From: Paraburkholderia hospita
GTDB taxonomy: Bacteria; Pseudomonadota; Gammaproteobacteria; Burkholderiales; Burkholderiaceae
Reading direction: 5' to 3'
DNA length: 64,000 nt
NCBI RefSeq assembly: GCF_002902965.1
Contig: NZ_CP026109.1
Location: forward strand, 434,001 to 498,000
Part shown: positions 28,710 to 36,816 of the stretch, piece after piece
How positions within the stretch are numbered: position 1 is the first letter of the stretch
Layout of the letters: the number at the start of each line of letters is the position of its first letter
Program-made: the position numbers and the translations under genes
Notes under the pieces: model-generated
What the model saw: the letters and a program-made list of their open reading frames with translations, nothing else
Told to the model about the DNA's origin: nothing
The model's database searches: none

Positions 28710-29351
28710 ATGGCGATGCGCAAGCGGGAAGAGAATCCCGAGGTATTTCCGAACGCAGCGGGCATTGATGTGGGCGGTTCCAGTCACTGGGTGACCGTCC
28801 CCGGTCAACGGCCGAGGAGCCGGTTCGGGAGTTCGGCACGATGACCGAAGACCTGAACGCGATGGCCGACTGGCTGCTCGCCTGCGGGATCGACACGGTC
28901 GCGCTCGAATCGACGGGTGTCTACTGGATACCGGTCTACGAAGTGCTGGAACAGCGCGGGCTGACGGTCTGGCTGTTCGACGCACGGCAGATGAAGAACG
29001 TGCCGGGTCGCAAAAGCGACGTGCGGGACTGCCTGGCTGCAGAAACTCATGAGCCTGGGGCTGCTGCGGGCGGCCTGGAGTCCGGGCAACGAGGTGTGCG
29101 TCGCGCGTGCGGTGACGCGCCAACGCGAGGTGCTGCTGATCCAACAGGCCAGCTGGGTGCAGCGTATGCAAAAGGCGCTGGTGCAGATGAACCTGCAGCT
29201 TGCCGAGGTGCTCAGCGACATCACGGGAACGACGGGACAGGCGATCATCCGCGCAATCGTCGCGGGCGAACGCGATCCGAAGGTACTGGCCAGCTTTCGT
29301 AACTCCCGGGTAAAGCGCAGTACCGACGAAATAGCAAAGGCACTGACGGGT
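28710..29351 (+). pseudogene. IS110 family transposase, multiple frameshifts, 3' truncated
   Basis: ATG 28710 opens MAMRKREENPEVFPNAAGID, the usual IS110 N terminus with its catalytic Asp. Further pieces in two other frames are DWLLACGIDTVALESTGVYW, QMKNVPGRKSDVRD and LLRAAWSPGNEV. The frame then joins a phage-type protein near 29352 and the C-terminal transposase domain with its catalytic serine is absent. Confidence 0.75.
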
Positions 29352-29534
29352 ATGCGCGAACACCTTATGCAGATCCTTGCAGCGCTACGCGACCACCAGA
29401 ACCCGATGGACGTAGACCGTGCGCGCGCCGTCGCGCAGGTGGCAGGCGTGCTCGTCGACAGCGCCAAGGTCGAAGTCGACTACATCAAGGCGACGGCGCG
29501 ACCGGCGATCCCTGTTCATTTCGCCGCTGAATAG
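29352..29534 (+). CDS. Small phage-type protein fused to the IS110 remnant
   Basis: The 60 residues from MREHLMQILAALRD through RARAVAQVAGVLVDSAKVEV are helical and resemble short phage proteins with the same VAxVxxVxVDxAKVEVxYxK ending, not IS110. They continue the frame of the IS110 remnant without a break, so a native start is missing or lies at ATG 29352. The junction falls at KALTG, residues plausible in both parents. Ends at TAG 29532-29534. Confidence 0.4.
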   Translation: MREHLMQILAALRDHQNPMDVDRARAVAQVAGVLVDSAKVEVDYIKATARPAIPVHFAAE

Positions 29535-29641
29535 CGACCCCGAACGGCTGCTCAACGGCAGCAAGGGCGACATCGAGCGCACGCCGACCGGTTTTGTTCA
29601 TCGCCTCCGCGGCTGATCTATCCGCAAGGACAACGACAACC

Positions 29642-29815
29642 ATGAAAGAACATCTTTCGATCGACGAAAAGCTGCAGGTTCTTCGCGACGTAGTGCGCGA
29701 CTATGTGACGAGCAATGGCATGAAGCAAGATCGCGTGCTCGAGCTGATCGATGAACTCGAAGAGCAGATCGACCGCGAAGTTCGACGACGCGCGCGGCAC
29801 CGCGCCGATGCCTAA
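29642..29815 (+). CDS. Very small acidic/coiled phage-type protein
   Basis: A 57-residue protein starting MKEHLSIDEKLQVLRDVVRD and rich in charged heptads (VLELIDELEEQIDREVRRR), so probably a coiled-coil helix. Ribosome binding is suggested by AAGGACAACGACAACC before the ATG. Its last codons overlap the start of the next frame (ATGCCTAA). Function unknown. Confidence 0.5.
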   Translation: MKEHLSIDEKLQVLRDVVRDYVTSNGMKQDRVLELIDELEEQIDREVRRRARHRADA

Positions 29816-30053
29816 CGAGGAAAGCCCCGAATTCCACGCGGCCTGTTCCATGGCACTCAAGGCAGCGAGGCCGGCGTGGGACCGCGCGGCGTATTCATTG
29901 CTGGGTATCGCGCGCTGCGCGGCGTTCCCGTCGACGTCGGCTCGCCTATCACCCCTGTCGCTGACAGCGCAGAAAAAAGCCCCGCTTCCGACGGAAGCGA
30001 GGCAGCCGCAGACATTGCGAGGGAACGCAGACTGTCCGCTCATTCAAGCATAG
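29808..30053 (+). CDS. Doubtful small phage-type protein
   Basis: An 81-residue frame starting MPNEESPEFHAACSMALKAA that overlaps the preceding stop by eight bases. The first 40 residues look plausible; the rest is Ala/Pro/Arg-rich and runs over a strong minus-strand terminator hairpin (29973-30003), so the true gene was probably different downstream. Confidence 0.3.
   Translation: MPNEESPEFHAACSMALKAARPAWDRAAYSLLGIARCAAFPSTSARLSPLSLTAQKKAPLPTEARQPQTLRGNADCPLIQA
29973..30003 (-). terminator. Rho-independent terminator on the minus strand
   Basis: Read on the minus strand: GCCTCGCTTCC, loop GTC, GGAAGCGGGGC, then TTTTTT. The stem is 11 bp with one imperfect pair. It would end a transcript coming from the minus-strand small genes to the right (30296 onward). 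Confidence 0.7.
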
Positions 30054-30123
30054 GCGATGGATGTGCCGGTGTCGCGGAAGAATTGCCAAGCAGTCCAACG
30101 CGTGGATGCGACCGTTTCCCTGC

Positions 30124-30277
30124 CAATGGCGCGAAGCTGGGACCATACGACTTCGACGTGAATCTTGGCGAGCGCATGTACGTCGACAGTTCGGTGCAAT
30201 ACCGCAACGGAACCGTAACACTTGACGATCAAGCGCAAACCGCGAGAGGTCGCGGCATCCGCAGAGAAGGGAGATAA
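30124..30277 (+). pseudogene. C-terminal remnant of a small protein
   Basis: The plus frame reads NGAKLGPYDFDVNLGERMY with VDSSVQYRNGTVTLDDQA, which looks like the compact end of a real protein, but there is no start codon or ribosome binding site in front. It ends in the repeated motif CGCGGCATCCGCAGAGAAG (30251-30269). Confidence 0.3.
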
Positions 30278-30295
30278 AGCGTGAGGACCGAGCAA

Positions 30296-30511
30296 TCAGT
30301 CGCCGTCGCCCTTAGGCATGCTGTTGCAGTCGGCCATTGCTTCGTCCTCGGCTTCGGACAACGCAAGTTCCTCCGTGGGAAGCGGCCTTCCGTCCGTTCG
30401 ACGAGGCATACCTCCGTCAATGGTGTACCACCAGAGCCATCCCTGTTTGTCGTCGCCGGTGACTTCAATGTGCACGCGGTGTCCGTTGATGATGTTGGTT
30501 CTGTAGGACAC
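30296..30511 (-). CDS. Small phage-type protein (left member of pair C)
   Basis: A 71-residue acidic protein starting at GTG 30511 (MSYRTNIINGHRVHIEVTGD), with ribosome binding site GGGAGA. It has a beta-rich first half (GWLWWYTIDGG) and an acidic helix at the end (ALSEAEDEAMADC). No family recognised. It is divergent from the DUF4031 remnant at 30548, 36 nt away. Confidence 0.5.
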   Translation of the reverse strand: MSYRTNIINGHRVHIEVTGDDKQGWLWWYTIDGGMPRRTDGRPLPTEELALSEAEDEAMADCNSMPKGDGD

Positions 30512-30547
30512 GCCGGTCTCCCAGTCGAATTTGGAGGAATCCTAGCA
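30512..30547. promoter_or_regulatory. 36-nt divergent spacer C
   Basis: Carries TCTCC for the minus gene and GGAGGAATTCCTAGC immediately before the plus ATG at 30548. Confidence 0.5.
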
Positions 30548-30598
30548 TGACGGTCTACGTCGACGACATGCGCGCCGCCGAAGAGGTTAGCGCTACAG
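30548..30598 (+). pseudogene. DUF4031 gene, first codons only
   Basis: ATG 30548 opens MTVYVDDMRA, the distinctive start of DUF4031 proteins, but after about ten codons the sequence no longer matches the family and runs antisense over another small gene. A truncated 5' remnant. Confidence 0.5.
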
Positions 30599-30603
30599 GG
30601 ATG

Positions 30604-30838
30604 CTATTCGTCGATCCCGGCAAGATCTTCGATGCCCTGTTCGATGCGCTTCCGCGCTTCCATCATGGCTGCGTCAAGATCGGTTGCGGTAAGTGGAATT
30701 CAAGCCGTTACCTTTGAAGTCGGCCCCGTGGTGAACCCAAGCCTTATAGCCGAATTCGCCCGTCTGAGCCTTTGTCAAATTCAGAGTGACATGATAAGTG
30801 CGCTTCTCGCCGTGCGTGCGCGTGTATTCGAAATTCAT
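30604..30838 (-). pseudogene. Small phage-type protein with internal frameshift
   Basis: ATG 30838 with GGAGACTGGC upstream opens MNFEYTRTHGEKRTYHVTLN, followed by FGYKAWVHHGADFKGNG. The natural ending (ATDLDAAMMEARKRIEQGIE, stop at 30604) lies in another frame after about residue 50. It is directly downstream of the MQFDYK-type copy 2 gene in the same direction. Confidence 0.45.
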
Positions 30839-30851
30839 GCCAGTCTCCGTC

Positions 30852-31114
30852 GAATCGGCGTATCGGAGTAATTTCGAGGATTCCGTGCGCGTGCCCTATC
30901 CGGATCTGTTATCGCACCACTGGATCGCCCAACGCTGCGCCGCCTCGAAAGCATCCGCGTCGGAGGGATAGTCGCCAATGTCGCCCGAATACTTCGCCTC
31001 GACGGCTTCACTGCCTCCCGGGTCGCGTCGATAAATCTTCGCGCGGGCGTAGTAATAGCCACTTTCATTGAGCGGCGAAGCGTCGATGTGGAACCGCTTG
31101 TAATCGAACTGCAT
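30852..31114. repeat. Diverged direct repeat, copy 2 (partner 26862-27122)
   Basis: The repeat covers the MQFDYK-type gene and about 45 bp beyond its stop. In both copies the plus strand beyond the stop also stays open (VRVPY motif). Confidence 0.6.
30896..31114 (-). CDS. MQFDYK-family small protein, copy 2 (left member of pair D)
   Basis: A 72-residue protein starting MQFDYKRFHIDASPLNESG, with YYARAKIYRR and YPSDADAFEAAQRWAIQW, clearly paralogous to 26907-27122. ATG 31114 is chosen by comparison; TTG 31138 would add eight residues. The plus-strand start at 31150 lies 35 nt away. Function unknown. Confidence 0.6.
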   Translation of the reverse strand: MQFDYKRFHIDASPLNESGYYYARAKIYRRDPGGSEAVEAKYSGDIGDYPSDADAFEAAQRWAIQWCDNRSG

Positions 31115-31149
31115 ACCGGCCCACGTCGTCGTTTTCAAGGAACCCTAAT
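31115..31149. promoter_or_regulatory. 35-nt divergent spacer D
   Basis: The plus-strand side reads CAAGGAACCCTAAT before ATG 31150. That ATG opens MTTTAHTGTQSN, but the following sequence is antisense to the next small gene, so its plus gene is truncated after about ten codons. Confidence 0.45.
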
Positions 31150-31179
31150 ATGACTACCACCGCGCATACAGGCACTCAG

Positions 31180-31488
31180 TCAAACGTTAGGCAGATCGTC
31201 TATGGACTTTTCGATACTCCCGTCGGGGATCTCCGTGTCGATCCCATCATGACCACCGGGGTGCGCAACGATCTTTATTTTTGGACCCAGAAATCTCACA
31301 CCACCGAGGGTAAAAAGGGACCAAACGACGTCTCCCGCACGGATGGCCTTTACTGCGGCGGCTACCTCTGCGATTTGGGGCGGGGAAAGCCATTCGTGTG
31401 TCTTCGCGTCGATGAGAGCCCAGCGCACGTGCGTGACGCGGTCAGTAGCGGGACTGATGCGTACACCGTCGATAGCAAACGTAGCCAT
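31180..31488 (-). CDS. Small phage-type protein (left member of pair E)
   Basis: A 102-residue protein starting MATFAIDGVRISPATDRVTH at ATG 31488, with an excellent ribosome binding site (GGAGGTGGAT). It contains VRWALIDAKTHEW and FTLGGVRFLGPKIKIV, suggesting a beta-rich fold. No family named with confidence. It is divergent from the DUF1643 gene, 35 nt away, and fills the whole space to the truncated plus start of spacer D. Confidence 0.55.
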   Translation of the reverse strand: MATFAIDGVRISPATDRVTHVRWALIDAKTHEWLSPPQIAEVAAAVKAIRAGDVVWSLFTLGGVRFLGPKIKIVAHPGGHDGIDTEIPDGSIEKSIDDLPNV

Positions 31489-31523
31489 ATCCACCTCCGT
31501 CATCCTCATGAAGGAATCGTAGC
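31489..31523. promoter_or_regulatory. 35-nt divergent spacer E
   Basis: Contains CACCTCC for the minus gene and GAAGGAATCGTAGC before plus-strand ATG 31524. Confidence 0.5.
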
Positions 31524-32024
31524 ATGAGCGCAATCATCAGCCCTTGCGGCACGTATCGCTACCTGCTGAAGCGTCATGCCGAATCGATGTCGCCGATGAA
31601 ATCTACGGCGCTGTTCGTCATGCTGAACCCGAGCACGGCGGATTCAAGGTTCGACGATCCGACGATCCGCCGCTGCCGGGGCTTCGCGAAGCTGTGGGAC
31701 TGCAACGGCCTAGCTGTGGCGAACCTGTACGCGCTGCGCTCGACTGACCCTGTGGCGCTGTGGTCGCACCCCGATCCAGTCGGCCCCGACAACGACGACT
31801 ACCTATGGAACTTCGCGCGCGTATGCGGTGACGTCGTGTGCGCGTGGGGATCGAATGCCAAGCCTGAGCGCGCCGCTCGCGTCGCCAGCATCTTGATCGA
31901 CGCCGGCGCGCGACTGTGGTGCCTCGGCACAACCAAGGACGGATCGCCGCGTCACCCCCTATATGTCCGCTCCGATCAACCGCTGATCGAGTGGCGTCCT
32001 ATCGCGGCATCCGCAGAGAAGTGA
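31524..32024 (+). CDS. DUF1643 protein
   Basis: A 166-residue DUF1643 protein, starting MSAIISPCGTYRYLLKR. Family features are ALFVMLNPSTADSRFDDPTI, RRCRGFAKLWDCNGLAVANL, a WSHPDPVGPDND block and CLGTTKDGSPRHPLY. DUF1643 proteins are small, often phage- or plasmid-borne and of unknown function. This is the only complete plus-strand gene among the 27-32 kb spacers. It ends in the repeated sequence CGCGGCATCCGCAGAGAAG and is convergent with the gene at 32063. Confidence 0.8.
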   Translation: MSAIISPCGTYRYLLKRHAESMSPMKSTALFVMLNPSTADSRFDDPTIRRCRGFAKLWDCNGLAVANLYALRSTDPVALWSHPDPVGPDNDDYLWNFARVCGDVVCAWGSNAKPERAARVASILIDAGARLWCLGTTKDGSPRHPLYVRSDQPLIEWRPIAASAEK

Positions 32025-32062
32025 GCCGACGAATGATTGCCATCCTTCATCGGGATACGTTT

Positions 32063-32329
32063 CTAGTGCGGGAACCCAGTGTTGATAGCGTCTCGTGCCC
32101 GCTGTTCGCCATCGCGTATTGCCGATTCGAGATCAATGAAGATTTCGCCTTCGAAAATTTGATACTGGAGATAGCTTTCATAGACCGGCGACCCGTCCAG
32201 CCTTGTAATGGTGGCTCGCGCCACATATCCCTCGATTTCGCTGGGCGATTCAGCTCGATACGCCGGCCGACCGTTGACGACGACTCGATACCGCGGCGCA
32301 TCAATCTCCCGGTCCAATGGCGACGACAT
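32063..32329 (-). CDS. MSSP-family small protein, copy 1 (left member of pair F)
   Basis: An 88-residue protein starting MSSPLDREIDAPRYRVVVNG with AGGAGAGCATC upstream. It contains YVARATITRLDGSPVYE, FEGEIFIDLESAI and an end GEQRARDAINTGFPH, with alternating beta strands and one helix. A close paralog lies at 50029-50295. It is divergent from the DUF5131 remnant, 35 nt apart. Function unknown. Confidence 0.6.
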   Translation of the reverse strand: MSSPLDREIDAPRYRVVVNGRPAYRAESPSEIEGYVARATITRLDGSPVYESYLQYQIFEGEIFIDLESAIRDGEQRARDAINTGFPH

Positions 32330-32364
32330 GATGCTCTCCTAACTTCATACGGAGTATTCCTAGC
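32330..32364. promoter_or_regulatory. 35-nt divergent spacer F
   Basis: Contains CTCTCCT for the minus gene and CGGAGTATTCCTAGC before ATG 32365. The homologous spacer G at 50296-50330 differs at about ten positions but has the same length. Confidence 0.5.
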
Positions 32365-32412
32365 ATGAGCGAAAACAGCAAAATCGAGTGGACGGACAAC
32401 ACGTTCAATCCG
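32365..32412 (+). pseudogene. DUF5131 gene, first 16 codons only
   Basis: ATG 32365 opens MSENSKIEWTDNTFNP, identical to the 27918 copy at 15 of 16 residues, and is then joined to a tyrosine-recombinase C terminus. Confidence 0.7.
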
Positions 32413-32537
32413 AGATCCGCAGTCTGTCGAAGTGGCTCTATCTCGATCAAGGCGGCGTTGACACCACAGCATTGCTCGGTCACTTAACCGATGCAATGGC
32501 AGACTTGTATGCGAATTCACGCAGTGTCTTTGTCTAA
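32412..32537 (+). pseudogene. Tyrosine recombinase (phage integrase) C-terminal remnant
   Basis: The 41 codons EIRSLSKWLYLDQGG, TTALLGHLTDAMADLYANSR end in the typical active-site arrangement of phage integrases (LGH followed by the nucleophile tyrosine about nine residues later). The catalytic arginines upstream are absent. It marks the edge of a lost prophage or island. Confidence 0.55.
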
Positions 32538-32603
32538 CTTGTTGACTAAAAACCGCGCCGGTTCTGGCCCGGGTTTGTGGCCGATTTTCCATTCAAGTTA
32601 GAC
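32532..32603. repeat. Inverted repeat next to the recombinase remnant
   Basis: GTCTAACTTG (32532-32541) and CAAGTTAGAC (32594-32603) are perfect inverted copies 52 nt apart, starting at the integrase stop codon. It may be part of an old attachment region. Confidence 0.5.
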
Positions 32604-32812
32604 GGCTCGTGACGCGCCCGCCAGCGGGCGGTTCTCTGTTCAATGTAAGCGAGGCATTTCGCAGGGACCAGACAGCGACGACGAATGTGAGCTTATCTTG
32701 GCTCAACGTCAATGTGTTTCAACTGGTCGACGACCGGCGCGAGCACGTTGTCAACGTTACCGCGCGGCACACGGGCTGAACGTTGCCGTTCCGGAAGCGG
32801 AAGCGATGTCTG

Positions 32813-33445
32813 TCACGATACTGGCCTGCGCCACACGCTGGCCAGCCACGGCTGCTGCTCACGCGGCAAGCCTGCGGGCCGGTAATAGTGATCGAGTTCG
32901 ACGAACCCGGCGCCCGACATGACACGGCGCCACGTTTGAAGATCGTGGTAAGCGCCGTAGCGGCCGCGATTCCAGCCTTCCTCGTTCGCGCCGCGCGGGT
33001 TGGAACTGAACAGCACGCCGCCGGGCTTCAGCGTGGCCTGCAATTGCCGCAAGACGCGCGGCAATTCCTGGCTCGGCACATGAAACAGCGACGCGTTGGC
33101 GAATACACCATCGAAGCGCCCGTCCGGCAGATCGAGCTTGAGGAAATCCTGTTGCCACACGTCGCACCCGGTGTCGGTGCGCGCCATCGAGGCGAAGCGC
33201 TCGGCGCCGTCCAGTCCGATCGCGACATGGCCGAGCGCGGCGAATACCTTGAGATCGCGCCCGGGCCCGCAGCCAAAATCGAGAATCGTGAAAGGCGGTT
33301 CGCCTTCGATATGGCTCAATAGTGCGGCGATGTTCTGGCTGACATCGTGGTCGCGGGTTCCTTCGCGGAAATCCTCGGCGCGCAGGTTGTAGTGCTCCAG
33401 CGTCAGGGAGGCGATTTTTTCCACGTCGTGCGGATGGAGTTTCAT
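32813..33445 (-). CDS. Class I SAM-dependent methyltransferase
   Basis: A 210-residue Rossmann-fold methyltransferase. Motif I is ILDFGCGPGRDLKVFAALG, then IGLDGAERF (acidic loop), DGVFANASLFHVPSQELP (motif IV region) and LKPGGVLFSSNPRG. It resembles small UbiE/Tam-like enzymes; the substrate cannot be told. ATG 33445 overlaps the first possible start of the divergent protease gene by CATG. No damage seen. Confidence 0.8.
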   Translation of the reverse strand: MKLHPHDVEKIASLTLEHYNLRAEDFREGTRDHDVSQNIAALLSHIEGEPPFTILDFGCGPGRDLKVFAALGHVAIGLDGAERFASMARTDTGCDVWQQDFLKLDLPDGRFDGVFANASLFHVPSQELPRVLRQLQATLKPGGVLFSSNPRGANEEGWNRGRYGAYHDLQTWRRVMSGAGFVELDHYYRPAGLPREQQPWLASVWRRPVS

Positions 33446-33530
33446 GGGCGACAGTCTACTGGATCCCCTGCTGATTCAGCGCGCGTATGCGCATAATGCG
33501 TGGACCGCCTCCACGCCCCACGGGCACGCC

Positions 33531-34301
33531 ATGATCGAATCCATTCTGCTTGTCGCTTCGCGCGTCTCCACCTTCGAGGGTCAGCGGCTGTTGACGAATG
33601 CCAGTGGCTTTTTCTTCGAACGCGATGAACGGCTGTTCCTGGTCACCAGCCGGCACGTCGTGATCGACGAACCCAGCAAGCACTTCCCTGATCGCCTCGA
33701 GATCGAGCTGCACGTCGACCCGGACAACATGGCGGGATCCACCAGGTTCTCGATTCCGCTGTACCGCAACGGCAAGAGCATCTGGCGCCAGGGGCTCGAC
33801 ACCGCGGGCGAAATAGACGTGGCGGTGATCGAGCTCGAGCGCTCGGCGCTGCCCCGGCGGATGGCCTACCGTGCCTTCACGCCCGCTCACCTGCATGGGT
33901 CGCTCGACCAGGTGGAGGTCGGCTCCTCGCTGCTGGTCGTGGGCTTTCCGCTCGGCTTCCATGACACGCTGCATCACCTGCCAGTCGTGCGCCAGGCGGT
34001 CATCGCGTCTTCATTCGGCATGCGATTCCAGGGCAAGGGGTACTTCCTGACCGATGCGCGTACCCACCGGGGCACCAGCGGGGCACCCGTCGTCAAGCGC
34101 TTGGCCGGCGGAAATCCGGCGCTGGGCGACCTGCCGTGGATGCTGCTCGGCGTTCACTCGGCGCGGCTCGACGTGGGCTCGCGCGACGTGGAACTCGACG
34201 AGGCGCTCGGGCTGAACTGCGCCTGGTATGCCGACATCCTGCTGACGCTCACGGAAGGCCCGGCGCTGGCGCGTTCGATGCCAGCGACACCGGACCGCTG
34301 A
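33531..34301 (+). CDS. Trypsin-like serine peptidase
   Basis: About 256 residues of a trypsin-fold protein with triad residues in LVTSRHVV (His), IDVAVIELE (Asp) and HRGTSGAPVVKR (Ser). There is no signal peptide, so it is probably cytoplasmic, like the trypsin-like domains of bacterial stress or conflict proteins. ATG 33531 (MIESILLVASRVSTFEGQ) fits the domain start; ATG 33444 has the better ribosome binding site (GGAG) and would add 29 residues. Divergent from the methyltransferase. Confidence 0.75.
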   Translation: MIESILLVASRVSTFEGQRLLTNASGFFFERDERLFLVTSRHVVIDEPSKHFPDRLEIELHVDPDNMAGSTRFSIPLYRNGKSIWRQGLDTAGEIDVAVIELERSALPRRMAYRAFTPAHLHGSLDQVEVGSSLLVVGFPLGFHDTLHHLPVVRQAVIASSFGMRFQGKGYFLTDARTHRGTSGAPVVKRLAGGNPALGDLPWMLLGVHSARLDVGSRDVELDEALGLNCAWYADILLTLTEGPALARSMPATPDR

Positions 34302-34634
34302 CGCATGGAGTCGGGAACGGCCTCTGCCGCTGGCTTTTGGGAACTGTCCCATAGACATTGAAGACTCAAGCACGCGAAACTGCTTCGGACGAGCCAATAC
34401 CGACAAGCGAGTTTCATGCAGAAGTGCGATAACCCACGATGCGCAATTTGGCTAAAGTTACCCATATCCCACCAAGTGAAAATCAGCCTGTCGCCAGCTA
34501 GGCGCGCGGATCACGCTCAGCCAACGGCAGGGGTGTCATTCCCGACAATTCGAAGTTGGTGATTCTGTTGCTTGATTGGGTATCCACCTCACTCTGGCAT
34601 TCTTAACGTGTTGTCACCCAGAGGATTTCGAATC
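34302..34634. other. Intergenic region, no gene seen
   Basis: AT-richer than the surroundings, with no coding frame. It lies before a transposase remnant and may contain the element's left flank. Confidence 0.5.
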
Positions 34635-35656
34635 GTGCCACCCCTCGCCCGTGCGTTGATCGCGTTCCAGGCCATGTGGTTCTGCTCGCGGCTGTCACTG
34701 CAGCTCCAGATCGTCGCATTGCGACATCAGTTGACGGTCTATCAGCGGTCCGTCTACCGGCCACGTCTGCGTCCACCGACCGTATCTTCTGGTCCTGGCT
34801 GTCGCGTCGCTGGTCAAGGTGGCGGGAGGTCCTCGTCTTCGTAAAGCCCGCTACAGTGATCGTATGGCCGCGTAAGCGATTCCGCGACCACCGGACGCGC
34901 ATCAGTGGCAAAGGCACGCCGGGCAGGCCACCGATCAGCCAGGACAACCGTGAGTTGATCCGCAAGATCTCGGCGGCCAGTGCCCGGTGGGGCGCGCCGC
35001 GCATCCTGGGCGAGTTACGCAAGCTCGGCATCGAGGTGGCGAAGTCGACCGAGGAGAAGTATCGCCTGCGCCACCCCACACCGCCCTCACCGACCTGGAA
35101 GGCGTTCCTGAGAAACCACGTCCGCGATTTCGTATCGATCGATTTCCTCACTGTGCCGACGGCAGGCTTCAGGGTGCTGTTCGTGCTGGTGGTCCTCACA
35201 CATGACAGGCGCCAGGTCAATCACTTCAATGTCACGGAGAATCCGACCGCGCACTGGACGGCTCAACAGATCGTCGAGGCTTTCCCCTGCGATAGCGCGT
35301 ACCTCGTCCGGGATCGCGATGCGATCTATGGCGCGCCCTTTTGGCGACACATCGGGAGCATGGGCGTCGAACAGGTTCTCACCGCCCCTCGCAGCCCATG
35401 GCAGAATCCGTACGTCGAACGCCTGATCGGCAGCATCCGGCGAGACTGCCTGGATCACGTCACTGTCCTGAACGAACGCCACCTGCGGCGCATCCTCACC
35501 CGGTACTTCGACTACTACCATTGTTGGCGTACACACCTGTCGTTGGACATGAATTGTCCCGACCCGAGACCAGTGCAGCCGCACGATCGCGGCACGGTCG
35601 TCGAATTCCCGGATGTTGGCGGCTTGCATCACCATTACGAGCGACGGGCAGCATAA
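34635..35656 (+). pseudogene. Solo integrase-core transposase, frameshifted
   Basis: GTG 34635 opens PPLARALIAFQAMWFCS, LQIVALRHQLTVYQR, then a frame change near 34775 leads into TDRIFWSWLSRRWSRWREVL. The integrase core follows with DFVSIDFLTVPT (first Asp), LVRDRDAIYG (second Asp) and NPYVERLIGSIRRDCLDH (Glu), ending HLSLDMNCPDPRP. One indel only, so decay is recent or a sequencing error. Related in type to 13480-14658 but from a different subgroup. Confidence 0.75.
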
Positions 35657-35859
35657 TCGGAGTAGTCCAGATTTCGTTCAAGCGCAGGCTATGCTTTTTT
35701 CGGGATGGACACCCCTGTGGCGACCATGCGGAGAGCCGGCCACAGGACTCGTCAGAGGTCGGTGTTAGTATCTTCCGCTCAGATCAAGCCCGCTTGCCGA
35801 TACCCGCCTTGGACGGCCGTTCGAATTTCCACCCAGCACCTTCGTTCGAGGAACAAGCA

Positions 35860-36495
35860 GTGACCCGATCACACTCACCGGTGCGTTGCGATGCATCCGG
35901 AGATGAACAGCATCGACGTATCGTGGATGCCATTCATGACCATGGCTGGTCGGAACAGGACAATTTTTTTCCACCGGATTTGACGCTCGCGCTGGCGTTG
36001 GAATGTGCAGCGCTTGCGACAGCCGGAACGCTCACATTGGCGCGTGTCGGCCAGGGCGCGGCGCGTTCGCTCCAGCCTGATGTGCGCGGCGACCGGATTC
36101 AGTGGCTGGAGGCGGGCCAGTCCGAAGCCCGCGACCGGTATCTCGCGATCATGGAAATGCTGCGTATCGCGTTGAATCGCCGGCTCTTTCTGGGACTCGA
36201 AGAATACGAAAGCCACTTCGCGTACTACGCCCCGGGCGCTTCGTATCTGCAACACCGCGATCAACTTCGTGACGACGATAGTCGCACGGTGTCCGTTATC
36301 GTCTATCTGAATGCGGACTGGCTGCCTGAGCACGGCGGCGCGTTGCGGCTGCATCCAGAGGGCTTGAGCACGCAGGACATTTCGCCGGTCGGCAGCCGGA
36401 TCGCAGTGTTTCTATCCGCCGACATGCTGCACGAAGTATTGCCCGCGACGCGCGACCGCATGTCGCTCACGGGATGGTTTAGACGTCGCTCGTGA
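35860..36495 (+). CDS. 2OG-Fe(II) oxygenase (prolyl 4-hydroxylase-like)
   Basis: A 211-residue enzyme of the prolyl-4-hydroxylase/SM-20 type. Iron and cosubstrate ligands are visible in YLQHRDQL (HxD), MLHEVLPATRDR (distal His and Arg). It begins at GTG 35860 with AGGAACAAGCA upstream; the long open frame before that belongs to transposase DNA. Such enzymes hydroxylate protein residues using 2-oxoglutarate, iron and oxygen; the target is unknown. Confidence 0.8.
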   Translation: MTRSHSPVRCDASGDEQHRRIVDAIHDHGWSEQDNFFPPDLTLALALECAALATAGTLTLARVGQGAARSLQPDVRGDRIQWLEAGQSEARDRYLAIMEMLRIALNRRLFLGLEEYESHFAYYAPGASYLQHRDQLRDDDSRTVSVIVYLNADWLPEHGGALRLHPEGLSTQDISPVGSRIAVFLSADMLHEVLPATRDRMSLTGWFRRRS

Positions 36496-36816
36496 TCTCC
36501 CCGCGGTTCTCATGCCTTCCGCTCGCTGCAAACTGCTGGCAATGCCAAAGGCTCTGTCAGCTTGCGGGATCGGTCGAGTAAGATTGGACGATGAAGTAAT
36601 CGAAAGCGCTCTACCACGGTCACCAGTTTTCCAACTGGCGTCATCAGTTGCGCAGTGCGCCTTCCGTTTCCAGTTGAGCTTGCGCGACGTTGAAGAGTGA
36701 ACCGCCCCGGGTTTCCCGGGAATTGGTAAGGACCTCCCCCATCGCCAGAGCGGCACCTATCGGCGCCATCATGGCTGTTGCTACGCAACCTTCAGCGAAG
36801 GGGGAAGTCATGGAAC
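36496..36816. other. Intergenic region before IS110 remnant
   Basis: No coding frame of quality. The last part (36690-36816) probably contains the left end of the IS110 element. Confidence 0.4.

Larger units (their letters stand above)
32003..32412. repeat. Direct repeat of about 400 bp, copy 1 (partner 49987-50382)
   Basis: The block runs from the CGCGGCATCCGCAGAGAAG motif through a minus-strand small gene, the 35-nt spacer F and the first 16 codons of a DUF5131 gene. The same order recurs near 50 kb with about 75-80 percent identity by eye. Confidence 0.75.

Noticed and set aside
35341..35859. Upstream part of the open frame leading to the 2OG-Fe(II) oxygenase
   Set aside because: It overlaps the integrase frame in another phase and lacks oxygenase sequence; GTG 35860 is the likely start.
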